Shown: positions 49,459-56,988 of the stretch, one piece after another
How the letters are laid out: the number at the start of each line of letters is the position of its first letter
How positions within the stretch are numbered: the stretch's first letter is position 1
DNA from: JAGWBD01 sp965197455
GTDB lineage: Bacteria; Chloroflexota; Anaerolineae; Aggregatilineales; Phototrophicaceae
Length of the DNA stretch: 64,000 bases
Assembly: GCA_965197455.1 (NCBI GenBank)
Contig: OZ240208.1
Coordinates: 2,666,001 to 2,730,000, forward strand
Direction: 5' to 3'
Translations under genes and position numbers: made by a program
The notes under the pieces: model-generated
The model's input: only the letters and a program-made list of their open reading frames with translations
What the model was told of the DNA's origin: nothing
Database searches by the model: none

Positions 49459-49544
49459 GGGCGGTTCCTGGCTTGCGCGGATGGGCGGGCGCTGCTAGCC
49501 TGGCACAGGCGTTCGCGGGCGACAACGACGGAAAGGGTGCGCAG

Positions 49545-50996
49545 ATGAGCATTTCCATTGTGGGGCTGGGGCCGGGCGCAGCCGAGGATCTGACGCGCCG
49601 GGCGTGGCGCGCGCTGAACGCTGCGTCGCAACTCTTTCTGCGCACGTCGCAACACGGCTGCGTCCAGGGTCTGCCAGCGACGCTGAACTATACCAGTTTT
49701 GACACGCTCTACGAAGCGCACGATCGCTTCGAGGACGTGTACGCGGCCATCATCGCGCAGCTGCTGGCGGCCGCGCACAAGGGCGACGTGGTCTACGCGG
49801 TGCCGGGCGACCCGCTGGTGGGCGAGGCCACGACCACCGGGTTGCTGCAGGCGGCGCAGGCGGAAGGCATCGCGGTGCACATCGTCAACGGCCTCAGCTT
49901 TGTGGAGCCGTTGCTGGCGCAGCTGGGCGTGGACGCGCTGGACGGCCTGCAACTGCTGGACGGGCTGCAGGTGGCCGCCATGCATCATCCGCCGCTCAAC
50001 CCCGCCTTCCCGGCGCTGCTGGCGCAGGTCTACAGTCCGGCGGTTGCCTCCGACATCAAGCTGACGCTGATGAACCAGTATCCGGATGATTTTCAATTGC
50101 AGCTGGTGCACGGCGCCGGCACCGCCGAAGTACAGGTGGAGGCACTTCCGCTCTTCGCCCTCGACCGCAGCATCGCCATTGGCCCGCTCACGGCGCTCTA
50201 CCTGCCCGCGCTGGGGGAGCACAGCAGCTTTGAGGCCGCGCAGGAGATCATCGCCCATCTGCGCGCGCCGGAAGGCTGCCCCTGGGATCGTGAACAGACG
50301 CATGAGTCGCTGCGCCGCTTCCTCATCGAGGAGGCCTGGGAGGTGCTGGAGGCCATCGAGGAGGGCGACGCGGCGGCCCTGGCCGAGGAACTGGGCGACC
50401 TGCTGCTGCAGATTGTGCTGCACACGCAGATCGCCACCGAGGATGGCCGCTTCCGCATGAGCGACGTGCTGCAGCACATCATCGCCAAGATGATCCGGCG
50501 CCACCCGCACGTCTGGGGCGACACCGAGGTCAACAACGACCCGGATGTCGTGGTGGATAACTGGGAGGAGATCAAGCGCGCGGAGAAGACCGCCATCGGC
50601 AAGGGCGACGAGTTCCTGCTGGACAGCCTGCCGCGCGGTATGCCGGCCCTGCTGGAGGCGTTGCGCATCCAGGAGCGCGCCGCCAGGGTCAACTTCGACT
50701 GGCCGCATCTGGAGCAGGTGCTGGACAAGCTGCGCGAGGAGCTGGACGAGTTGCAGGCGGCGCAGAGCGATGTGGAGCGCGAGGAAGAGCTGGGCGACGT
50801 GCTCTTCACGCTGGTCAACCTGGCGCGCTGGCTGAAGGTGGAGCCGGAGGGCGCCCTGCGCTCCGCCAACGCGAAGTTCCGCCGCCGCTTTCGTTACATT
50901 GAGCAGCATACAAGGGCAGCGGGACGCCCGTTGACCGAACAAAGTCTGGCGCAGCTGGACGCGCTGTGGAATGCGGCACGTGCGGCCGGGCTGTAA
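49545..50996 (+). CDS. mazG: MazG-like nucleotide pyrophosphohydrolase fused to a TP-methylase-like domain
   Basis: 483 residues. The N-terminal half (MSISIVGLGPGAAEDLTRRA, VVYAVPGDPLVGEATTT) resembles the tetrapyrrole-methylase domain of YabN-type proteins. The C-terminal half is MazG, with the metal-binding EExxE...ExxD motif in FLIEEAWEVLEAIEEG and AEELGDLLLQIV, and a second, less perfect repeat (REELDELQAAQSD, EEELGDVLFTLVN). MazG hydrolyses non-canonical or ppGpp-related NTPs. I used the ATG at 49545, the family start. Confidence 0.92.
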   Translation: MSISIVGLGPGAAEDLTRRAWRALNAASQLFLRTSQHGCVQGLPATLNYTSFDTLYEAHDRFEDVYAAIIAQLLAAAHKGDVVYAVPGDPLVGEATTTGLLQAAQAEGIAVHIVNGLSFVEPLLAQLGVDALDGLQLLDGLQVAAMHHPPLNPAFPALLAQVYSPAVASDIKLTLMNQYPDDFQLQLVHGAGTAEVQVEALPLFALDRSIAIGPLTALYLPALGEHSSFEAAQEIIAHLRAPEGCPWDREQTHESLRRFLIEEAWEVLEAIEEGDAAALAEELGDLLLQIVLHTQIATEDGRFRMSDVLQHIIAKMIRRHPHVWGDTEVNNDPDVVVDNWEEIKRAEKTAIGKGDEFLLDSLPRGMPALLEALRIQERAARVNFDWPHLEQVLDKLREELDELQAAQSDVEREEELGDVLFTLVNLARWLKVEPEGALRSANAKFRRRFRYIEQHTRAAGRPLTEQSLAQLDALWNAARAAGL

Positions 50997-51004
50997 ACGC
51001 AGCC

Positions 51005-52081
51005 TCAGGCGCGCCGCTCAAGCAAATAGATGCGCGGGTGCAGGCCGCCCTGAAAGACCTTCACCTCCTGCAGCAAGGTCCACTGCGCCGCGCAGTCGCG
51101 CAGCACACGTTCCATCAAGCGAATCTCGTGCGTGATGAAAATGGCGCGCGCATGCGGCGCCGCCACGCGCCCCGCCTCGGCCAGCACCTGCGGATACAAC
51201 GTCAAATTCGCGTCGTGCGAGCCCAGCAGCTGTCCCCAGGGCAGGTCGCCGCAGAGCACGTCGAGGCTCGCGTCCGGCAGTTTCAGCCGTGTCGCGTCCA
51301 TCGCGAAGAGCTGCCCGATGTCCTGCGCGCCGGCGGCCTGCAGATTGTCAGCGGCGCAGCGCAGCGCCTGCGCATCCGTGTCGCAGCCGGCTGCGGCCTG
51401 CACGGGCGCGCGCAGCAATCGCTCGATGAGCAGGGTGCCGCTGCCGCACATCAGGTTGAAGAAGCGGTCCTCGGGCTGCGGCTGGGTCATCTCGATCATG
51501 GCGGCGGCGATGGTGGCGTTGAGCGCGCCAGGCAGGTTGCAGACGCGCCAGGCGCGCGCGGACAGCGGCCGCGGCGTCAGGCGGGTCAACACCTCCCAGC
51601 CGCTTTCGTGCAGGTCGGCCACCCGGATGCGCAGCAGCAGGTCGCCCTCGTTCTCGTCATACACCAGACTGGTCTGGGCGGCGATGGCCGCGCGCAAACG
51701 CTGCATCACGCTTGACTCGCGGCCGGCGGCGCTGATGCGGAAGCTTTTGAAGCTGGCCGCGCCGTGCAGGCTGCGCACCGTTTCAATATGGCGCAGCAGG
51801 CGCGTGAGGTGCTGGTGACCCAGCAGCGCGGCTGGCCGCGGGATGTCAAAGCGCCGCACCAAATAGATTGCGTTGCACTTGCCGACGCTGCCCAGCGCCG
51901 CCAGGTCGCCAGTGAAGCGGAAGGGCAGTTCGTCAGGCCGCTGCTTGCGCAGCAGCCGCGCGTCGGCGCCGAAGCGCGTGAGCAGCTCGCTGCTGGCCTG
52001 CGCCTTCAGCCCGGCGACCACCTCGGCCTCGCACAGGTAGCGCTCGCGCTCGGTCGAAACGGGTTTGCGGGCCCGTTTCAT
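51005..52081 (-). CDS. THUMP-domain RNA guanosine-N2 methyltransferase (TrmN/RlmL-like)
   Basis: 358 residues. The N-terminal ~150 residues form a THUMP-type RNA-binding domain (RYLCEAEVVAGLKAQASSEL). The C-terminal Rossmann methylase has motif I NLMCGSGTLLIERLL and motif IV GDLPWGQLL, the D-L-P-W-G variant of tRNA m2G methyltransferases. The ATG at 52081 is the natural start; the longer frame runs into the divergent promoter. Target (tRNA position 6 or 23S rRNA) cannot be decided. Confidence 0.85.
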   Translation of the reverse strand: MKRARKPVSTERERYLCEAEVVAGLKAQASSELLTRFGADARLLRKQRPDELPFRFTGDLAALGSVGKCNAIYLVRRFDIPRPAALLGHQHLTRLLRHIETVRSLHGAASFKSFRISAAGRESSVMQRLRAAIAAQTSLVYDENEGDLLLRIRVADLHESGWEVLTRLTPRPLSARAWRVCNLPGALNATIAAAMIEMTQPQPEDRFFNLMCGSGTLLIERLLRAPVQAAAGCDTDAQALRCAADNLQAAGAQDIGQLFAMDATRLKLPDASLDVLCGDLPWGQLLGSHDANLTLYPQVLAEAGRVAAPHARAIFITHEIRLMERVLRDCAAQWTLLQEVKVFQGGLHPRIYLLERRA

Positions 52082-52169
52082 GGTGTGGGCCTGGCAAGGT
52101 GGGGTGTGGGCAAGTCTGTCTCCCTGGCTATTACAGCCTGGCCAGTATAGCAGCATGTCTGGTCGCGGC

Positions 52170-52197
52170 TGGCAGTCCACTACGGAGCGGCTATGCT
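52170..52197 (+). promoter_or_regulatory. Possible promoter for a leaderless kinase gene
   Basis: TGGCAG (52170-52175), 16 bp spacer and TATGCT (52192-52197). The ATG (52204) falls where the transcript should begin. Confidence 0.35.
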
Positions 52198-52203
52198 GGG
52201 CGT

Positions 52204-53217
52204 ATGAGCGCGAGCCTGAATCACGAAGCGCGCCTGGCCCTGCTGCAAGCCGCCGCCCCGACTCTTGGCGCGGCCTTCGGCCTGGACGTGCTGCGCGTCC
52301 ACCGGCTGCCATCCCTCAGCCGGGCGGTCTTCGCGCTGGAGGACGCTGCGGGGCGCTATGTGCTGCGCGTGCATCACGACCACGAGCGGGGCGAGCAGCT
52401 CAACTCGCTGCTGACCTGGCTGCAGGCGCTGGCAGGAACGGGGCTGTGCGTGCCGCGACCGCTGCCCGGCGTGGCGGGCGCGTGGCTGGCGCAAGTCCAG
52501 GTAGACGGGCTGCCGGGACAACAACGCTGCAGCCTGTTGACCTGGCTGCCGGGCGCAGCGCTGGCGCCGGAGTCGCTGACGCCTGCGCAGGCGCGGGCCA
52601 TGGGTGATCTGCTGGCGCGACTGCACAACTTCGCCACCCGGTGGTCGCCGCCGCCTGGCTTCGCGCGGCCGCGGCTGGATGCGGATGGGCTTTTCGGTGC
52701 GCATTCCCCTTACGCTTCCGCCACTGGCGACGCGCTCTTCACGCCGGAGTTGCGTGAGCTGATGGCCGCGGTGGCGCAAGGGACGCGTGAATTGATGCAG
52801 CGCCTGGACGCGCAGCCGGATGTGCGCGGCCTCATCCACGCGGACTTCATCGTCAAGAACTGCCTGTTCAGCGACGCGGGAGTCTCTGCGCTGGATTTCG
52901 ACGACTGCGCCTGGGGCTACTTCCTCTACGATCTGGCGCCGGCCATACTGCAGTTCAGCGCGCTGCCCGGGCAGGCGGCGCTGGCGGAGGCCCTGTGGAC
53001 TGGCTACACATTGCGCAGACCCGTAGCGCAAACGCAGTGCAGCGAACTCGAGACCCTGGTGGCCGCGCGGCTGGCCGCTTCCTGCCGCTGGCTGGCCGCC
53101 AACCAGCACGCGCCGCAGGTGCGCGCGCAGACGCCTGAGCTACTGGCGCAGCGCACAATAACCCTGCGCGACTACCTCGCCACGGGCCGGGTGCGGCGGC
53201 GCTCGGCGATGTTGTAA
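52204..53217 (+). CDS. Aminoglycoside-phosphotransferase-fold (APH) kinase
   Basis: 337 residues. The protein-kinase-like fold shows ALEDAAGRYVLRVHHDHERG (ATP-binding lysine/arginine region), the catalytic loop LIHADFIVKNCLF (His-x-Asp ... Asn) and the metal Asp in LDFDDCAWGYFLYDLA. This fits the APH family, including homoserine kinase-like enzymes; the substrate is probably a small metabolite, and it need not be antibiotic resistance. It lies divergent from the THUMP methylase and 37 bp upstream of the amidohydrolase gene, so the two may act together. Confidence 0.85.
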   Translation: MSASLNHEARLALLQAAAPTLGAAFGLDVLRVHRLPSLSRAVFALEDAAGRYVLRVHHDHERGEQLNSLLTWLQALAGTGLCVPRPLPGVAGAWLAQVQVDGLPGQQRCSLLTWLPGAALAPESLTPAQARAMGDLLARLHNFATRWSPPPGFARPRLDADGLFGAHSPYASATGDALFTPELRELMAAVAQGTRELMQRLDAQPDVRGLIHADFIVKNCLFSDAGVSALDFDDCAWGYFLYDLAPAILQFSALPGQAALAEALWTGYTLRRPVAQTQCSELETLVAARLAASCRWLAANQHAPQVRAQTPELLAQRTITLRDYLATGRVRRRSAML

Positions 53218-53254
53218 ATGCAAGGAGCCTGACGGGATTGGGAAGGAGCACGGC

Positions 53255-54544
53255 ATGACTGACCTGGCCGAACACATTCAGCACAGCTGGCTGTGCGATA
53301 CGCATGAGCACCTGCGGACGGAACGCGAATACCTGGAGCGGGGGCCCGACGTGCTCGTCGACCTCTTCGGCAACTACGCCGCCGCGGACCTGATCTCCGC
53401 CGGCGCCTCGCAGGCAGCCGTGGCGGCTCTGCTCGACAGCGGCAACGCGGACATCCAGGCGCGCTGGCAGGGCGTGAGCGAAGCCTGGGCGCACTGCCGT
53501 TACACGGGTTACGGCGAGGCGGTACGCAGTGTCGCGCGCGACGTATACGACATGGATGAGATCACGGTAGCCGGTATTGAGGCCGCAGCATTGCGCAATC
53601 TGCAACTGCGCCAGCCCGGCGAGCGGCTGCGCATCCTGCGCGAGCGCGGGCGGCTCGACCATGTGCAGGTTGACGACATGCAGTGGGCCTGCGCGCCGGA
53701 TGAATCCGGCTCCGGTTTCTTCCTCTACGATCTCTCGCTGCTCGACTTCGCCGCGGGTCGATTCGATGCGCAGGCGCTGGAACAGGAGACGGGCATTGAG
53801 CCGCGCGATCTGGAAAGCCTGGATGCGGCCATGGCGGCGCTCTTCGCGAAGTACGGCCCCCTGGCCATCGCCGTGAAGACGCAACACGCTTACGAACGCA
53901 CGCTGCTCTGGCAGGCGCGCACGCGGGAGGAAGTCGCCGCTGTGCTGGCGCGACACCTGCGCGGCGCGGCGCTGGACGTGGCTGAGCGTCTCTGTCTGGG
54001 CGACTGGTGCCTGGCGCGCGGCGCGGCGCTGGCGGCGGAGTACAAGCTGCCGCTCAAGATCCATACCGGCTACTACACCGGCAACAACCGCATGCCGGTG
54101 GACTTCATCCGCCCCGGCAATCTCTGCGCGCTGCTGGCCGCGCAGCCGGAGACGCGCTTCGTGCTGATGCACAACGGCTGGCCCTACGATGCCGAGCTGG
54201 CGGCCCTGGCCAAACACTATGCCAACGTGTGGGTGGACATGTGCTGGGCCTGGAGCATCGACCCGCACAGCAGCGCAGACTTTCTGCGACGCCTGATCCA
54301 CAGCGTACCCGTAAACAAGATCTTTGCCTTTGGCGGCGACACTGCCTGGCCCAACATCGCCGTGGCCTACGCGCAGCAGGCCCGGCGCGGGTTGACGCGC
54401 GCCTTGCAGGCCGAGGTCGACGAGAATGCGCTGTGCGAGGCGGAAGCCATGGCGCTGGCCACGCAACTGATGCAGGGCAACCAGCACAGTTGCTTCGACC
54501 TGACGGGCCGGCGCGCGACGCTGCGCGCGCGGCTGGCGGGCTGA
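53255..54544 (+). CDS. Amidohydrolase-family metal-dependent hydrolase
   Basis: 429 residues, TIM-barrel. The first metal motif is His-x-His in CDTHEHLRTE; LPLKIHTGYYTGNNRMPVDF supplies the next His, FVLMHNGWPYDAELA another, and FAFGGDTAWP the catalytic Asp. The set is complete for the amidohydrolase-2-like group (uronate isomerase/decarboxylase relatives). GGAAGGAGCAC precedes the ATG. Probably in an operon with the upstream APH-fold kinase. Substrate unknown. Confidence 0.83.
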   Translation: MTDLAEHIQHSWLCDTHEHLRTEREYLERGPDVLVDLFGNYAAADLISAGASQAAVAALLDSGNADIQARWQGVSEAWAHCRYTGYGEAVRSVARDVYDMDEITVAGIEAAALRNLQLRQPGERLRILRERGRLDHVQVDDMQWACAPDESGSGFFLYDLSLLDFAAGRFDAQALEQETGIEPRDLESLDAAMAALFAKYGPLAIAVKTQHAYERTLLWQARTREEVAAVLARHLRGAALDVAERLCLGDWCLARGAALAAEYKLPLKIHTGYYTGNNRMPVDFIRPGNLCALLAAQPETRFVLMHNGWPYDAELAALAKHYANVWVDMCWAWSIDPHSSADFLRRLIHSVPVNKIFAFGGDTAWPNIAVAYAQQARRGLTRALQAEVDENALCEAEAMALATQLMQGNQHSCFDLTGRRATLRARLAG

Positions 54545-54601
54545 GGGTGCCGGCAACGCGGCCTGTACCTGGCGCGGCTTCGCCGCTACCATGGCCAGGA
54601 A

Positions 54602-54632
54602 AGACAAATCCCGCACCAGAAGTGCGGGATAC
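54602..54632 (-). terminator. Terminator downstream of tRNA-Pro
   Basis: On the minus strand ATCCCGCAC - TTCTG - GTGCGGGAT is a 9 bp perfect stem followed by TTGTCTTT. Ends the tRNA transcript. Confidence 0.75.
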
Positions 54633-54636
54633 TTGT

Positions 54637-54710
54637 CGGGGCGACGGGATTCGAACCCATGACCTCACCGACCCGAACGGTGCGCGCTACCGGGCTGCGC
54701 CACGCCCCGA
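54637..54710 (-). tRNA. tRNA-Pro (anticodon CGG)
   Basis: 74 nt cloverleaf: acceptor CGGGGCG/CGCCCCG with discriminator A, anticodon stem CACCG/CGGTG with loop TTCGGGT (anticodon CGG), T arm containing GGTTCGAATCCC. CCA is not encoded. Confidence 0.95.
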
Positions 54711-54718
54711 ACTGCGCG

Positions 54719-54747
54719 AGTGTAGCGGTCGCGCGCGCGAATGACAA
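54719..54747 (-). promoter_or_regulatory. Promoter of tRNA-Pro
   Basis: On the minus strand TTGTCA (54742-54747), 17 bp, TACACT (54719-54724), about 9 bp before the tRNA 5' end. Confidence 0.7.
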
Positions 54748-54756
54748 GAGTGGCTT

Positions 54757-55353
54757 GTGAGCGGCCCCTCCGACACGCTGACCGGGCGCGCGCGCCGCAT
54801 GACCGGACGGCAGCTGGCGCAGCTGGGCATGACGCTGCATCGTCTGGGCGTCTCCGCGAACGCCATCACCAGCGCCGGTCTGCTGCTGACGCTGCTGGCG
54901 GCGCTGCTCATCGCGGACGGGCAGCTGCAACAGGGCGGTCTGCTGCTGCTGTTGAGTCTGCCGCTGGACGCGCTGGATGGCGCGGTGGCGCGCGCCGCGG
55001 CGCGCACGACAGTCTTCGGCGGCGTGCTCGATTCCACGCTGGACCGCTACGCCGACGCTGCATTGTTCGCGGGGCTGGGGTATTATTTCGCCGGACTGGG
55101 GCAGATGGATCGCCTCGCGCTGGCCTTGCTCGCGCTGGTCGGCAGCTACGGCGTCAGCTACGTGCGGGCGCGCGCCGGCGAAGCGGGCATCTCGCTGCAG
55201 GATGGTTTGTTTACGCGCCTGGAGCGCGTTGTCGTTTTATTGCTGGCGCTGCTGATTCCGGCGCTGCTGCTGCCCGGCCTGTGGCTGCTGGCCCTGGGCA
55301 GCAACCTGACCGCGCTGCAGCGACTGTGGCTGGTCTACCGACGGGAACAATGA
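54757..55353 (+). CDS. CDP-alcohol phosphatidyltransferase
   Basis: 198 residues, membrane enzyme of phospholipid synthesis. The CDP-OH-P motif D-G-x2-A-R-x8-G-x3-D-x3-D is exact (D74-G75 ... A78-R79 ... G88 ... D92 ... D96), with a preceding Asp71. At least five hydrophobic helices surround it. Whether it makes phosphatidylglycerol phosphate, phosphatidylinositol or another product cannot be told. GTG start at 54757. 12 bp before lgt. Confidence 0.88.
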   Translation: MSGPSDTLTGRARRMTGRQLAQLGMTLHRLGVSANAITSAGLLLTLLAALLIADGQLQQGGLLLLLSLPLDALDGAVARAAARTTVFGGVLDSTLDRYADAALFAGLGYYFAGLGQMDRLALALLALVGSYGVSYVRARAGEAGISLQDGLFTRLERVVVLLLALLIPALLLPGLWLLALGSNLTALQRLWLVYRREQ

Positions 55354-55365
55354 GGGAGTTGGCTG

Positions 55366-56373
55366 ATGGAGTTTGAGCGAGAGCTGATCGTCTTGTTTGA
55401 CCGCGTTCAGCTGCGCTACTACGGTGTGATCCTCGTAGTGGCGATGTTGCTCGCCGCCAACGTGGCTGCGCGCCTGGCCCGGCGCACTGGCCGCGACCCG
55501 GAACACATCTGGGGGGCGCTGACCTGGGCCATCATCCCGGCCATCATTGGCGCGCGTTTGTGGTTCGTCTTCTTTCCACCGGCCGTGCTGGTCGACCAGG
55601 GCGTCACCACGCTCTGGATGCTGCAGAACTTTTTCGACACGCAGAGCGGCGCCATCGCCATCTGGAGCGGCGGCCTGGGGATCTTCGGCGCGGTCGCCGG
55701 CGGTCTGCTGGGCGTGCTGGTTTACCTGCGCCGCAACCAGTTGCTGGCCGGCCCCTGGCTGGACATCGCCGCGGTGGCGCTGCCGGTGGGCCAGGCGGTC
55801 GGGCGCTGGGCCAACTTCGTCAACCAGGAGCTCTACGGCACGCCCACCGACCTGCCCTGGGGCATCACCATCGACGCGGCCAACCGCATCGAGCCCTACC
55901 GCAGCCTGGTCGATTATCCGCTGGATTCCGGCTTTCACCCGCTTTTCCTCTACGAATCGCTGTGGAGCCTGCTGAGCTTTTTCATCCTGCTCAACCTTTA
56001 CCGGCGCTGGCAGCAGCGGCTGCCCGGCGACGTCTTTCTCGTCTACCTCGCGCTGTATTCCACCGGCCGCTTCCTGCTGGAATTCCTCCGCGTCGAGGTC
56101 GTGCTGATCAATACGCTCAACGTCAACCAGACCCTGGTCGGGTTGCTCTTCATCGCCTCAATCGCGCTCTTGCTGCAGCGGCGCCGTGGCGGCGCCGAAG
56201 CTTTCGAGGCCCGGCTGGCAGTAGCCGCGGAACAGGAGCGGGCGTCGCGTCACGCCGAGGAAGAAGCCCGGCTCGCTCGCGTGGCCGCCGAGGAACGGCG
56301 CAAGGCGCGGCAGCAGCCAATTCACAAGGCCCTCATGGCGCGCATCAATAAAATCCGCGGCCGCGATGCCTGA
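55366..56373 (+). CDS. lgt: Prolipoprotein diacylglyceryl transferase
   Basis: 335 residues; attaches diacylglycerol to the lipobox Cys of lipoproteins. Seven membrane helices; GRWANFVNQELYG is the Lgt signature with the essential residues, and HPLFLYESLWSLLSF and TGRFLLEFLRVE are conserved. A charged, helical C-terminal tail (about 40 residues, EQERASRHAEEEARLARVAA) is longer than usual. Overlaps the DinB-like gene by 8 bp. Confidence 0.95.
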   Translation: MEFERELIVLFDRVQLRYYGVILVVAMLLAANVAARLARRTGRDPEHIWGALTWAIIPAIIGARLWFVFFPPAVLVDQGVTTLWMLQNFFDTQSGAIAIWSGGLGIFGAVAGGLLGVLVYLRRNQLLAGPWLDIAAVALPVGQAVGRWANFVNQELYGTPTDLPWGITIDAANRIEPYRSLVDYPLDSGFHPLFLYESLWSLLSFFILLNLYRRWQQRLPGDVFLVYLALYSTGRFLLEFLRVEVVLINTLNVNQTLVGLLFIASIALLLQRRRGGAEAFEARLAVAAEQERASRHAEEEARLARVAAEERRKARQQPIHKALMARINKIRGRDA

Positions 56374-56878
56374 CCCCCTGCGCAGCTCGCAGCTGGCCGC
56401 CCAGGCAGACAGCATTCGCCAGCTATGCGCGGGCGTGAGCGAGGAGCAGGCGCGCTGGCGCCCGGATGCGGAGTGCTGGTCGCTGCTGGAAGTGATCAAC
56501 CATCTGGCGGATCTGGAGCGCGAGGACTTTCGCACGCGCCTGGATTACCTGCTGCACCGTCCCGGCGAACCCTGGCCGCCCATCGACCCCGGCGTATGGG
56601 TGCAGGAGCGGGGCTACAACCAGCGTGACCTGACTGAGTCGCTGGAACGCTTCAGCGCGGCGCGCCGGGAATCGCTGGCCTGGTTGCGCGCACTGGGCTC
56701 ACCTGACCTGAACAGGTCGGAGACGGCGCCCTGGGGCGGGCAGTTCCGCGCGGGCGACATGCTGGCCGCCTGGGTCGCGCACGACCTGCTGCACATGCGT
56801 CAGCTGATTGAGTTGCACTACGCCTGGACGCAAACGCAACTGCAGCCCTACAGCGTCGGCTACGCCGGCGACTGGTAG
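56366..56878 (+). CDS. DinB-like four-helix protein
   Basis: 170 residues, DinB_2/YfiT-type metal-binding four-helix bundle. INHLADLEREDFRTRLDYLL and AHDLLHMRQLIELHYAW supply the histidines of the typical three-His metal site, together with the early helix SSQLAAQADSIRQLCAGVSE. Such proteins include thiol transferases (bacillithiol or mycothiol linked); the substrate is not known here. Starts inside lgt. Confidence 0.8.
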   Translation: MPDPLRSSQLAAQADSIRQLCAGVSEEQARWRPDAECWSLLEVINHLADLEREDFRTRLDYLLHRPGEPWPPIDPGVWVQERGYNQRDLTESLERFSAARRESLAWLRALGSPDLNRSETAPWGGQFRAGDMLAAWVAHDLLHMRQLIELHYAWTQTQLQPYSVGYAGDW

Positions 56879-56988
56879 TCCGGCGCTGTGACTCATTCCA
56901 GGAATTGTGCAAGAAACGCGGATTCCAACGCGGGATTAACTCCCCTGCGCTTTAATGTTCAGGTACCGTGTACAGGCACCGCCTTGTA

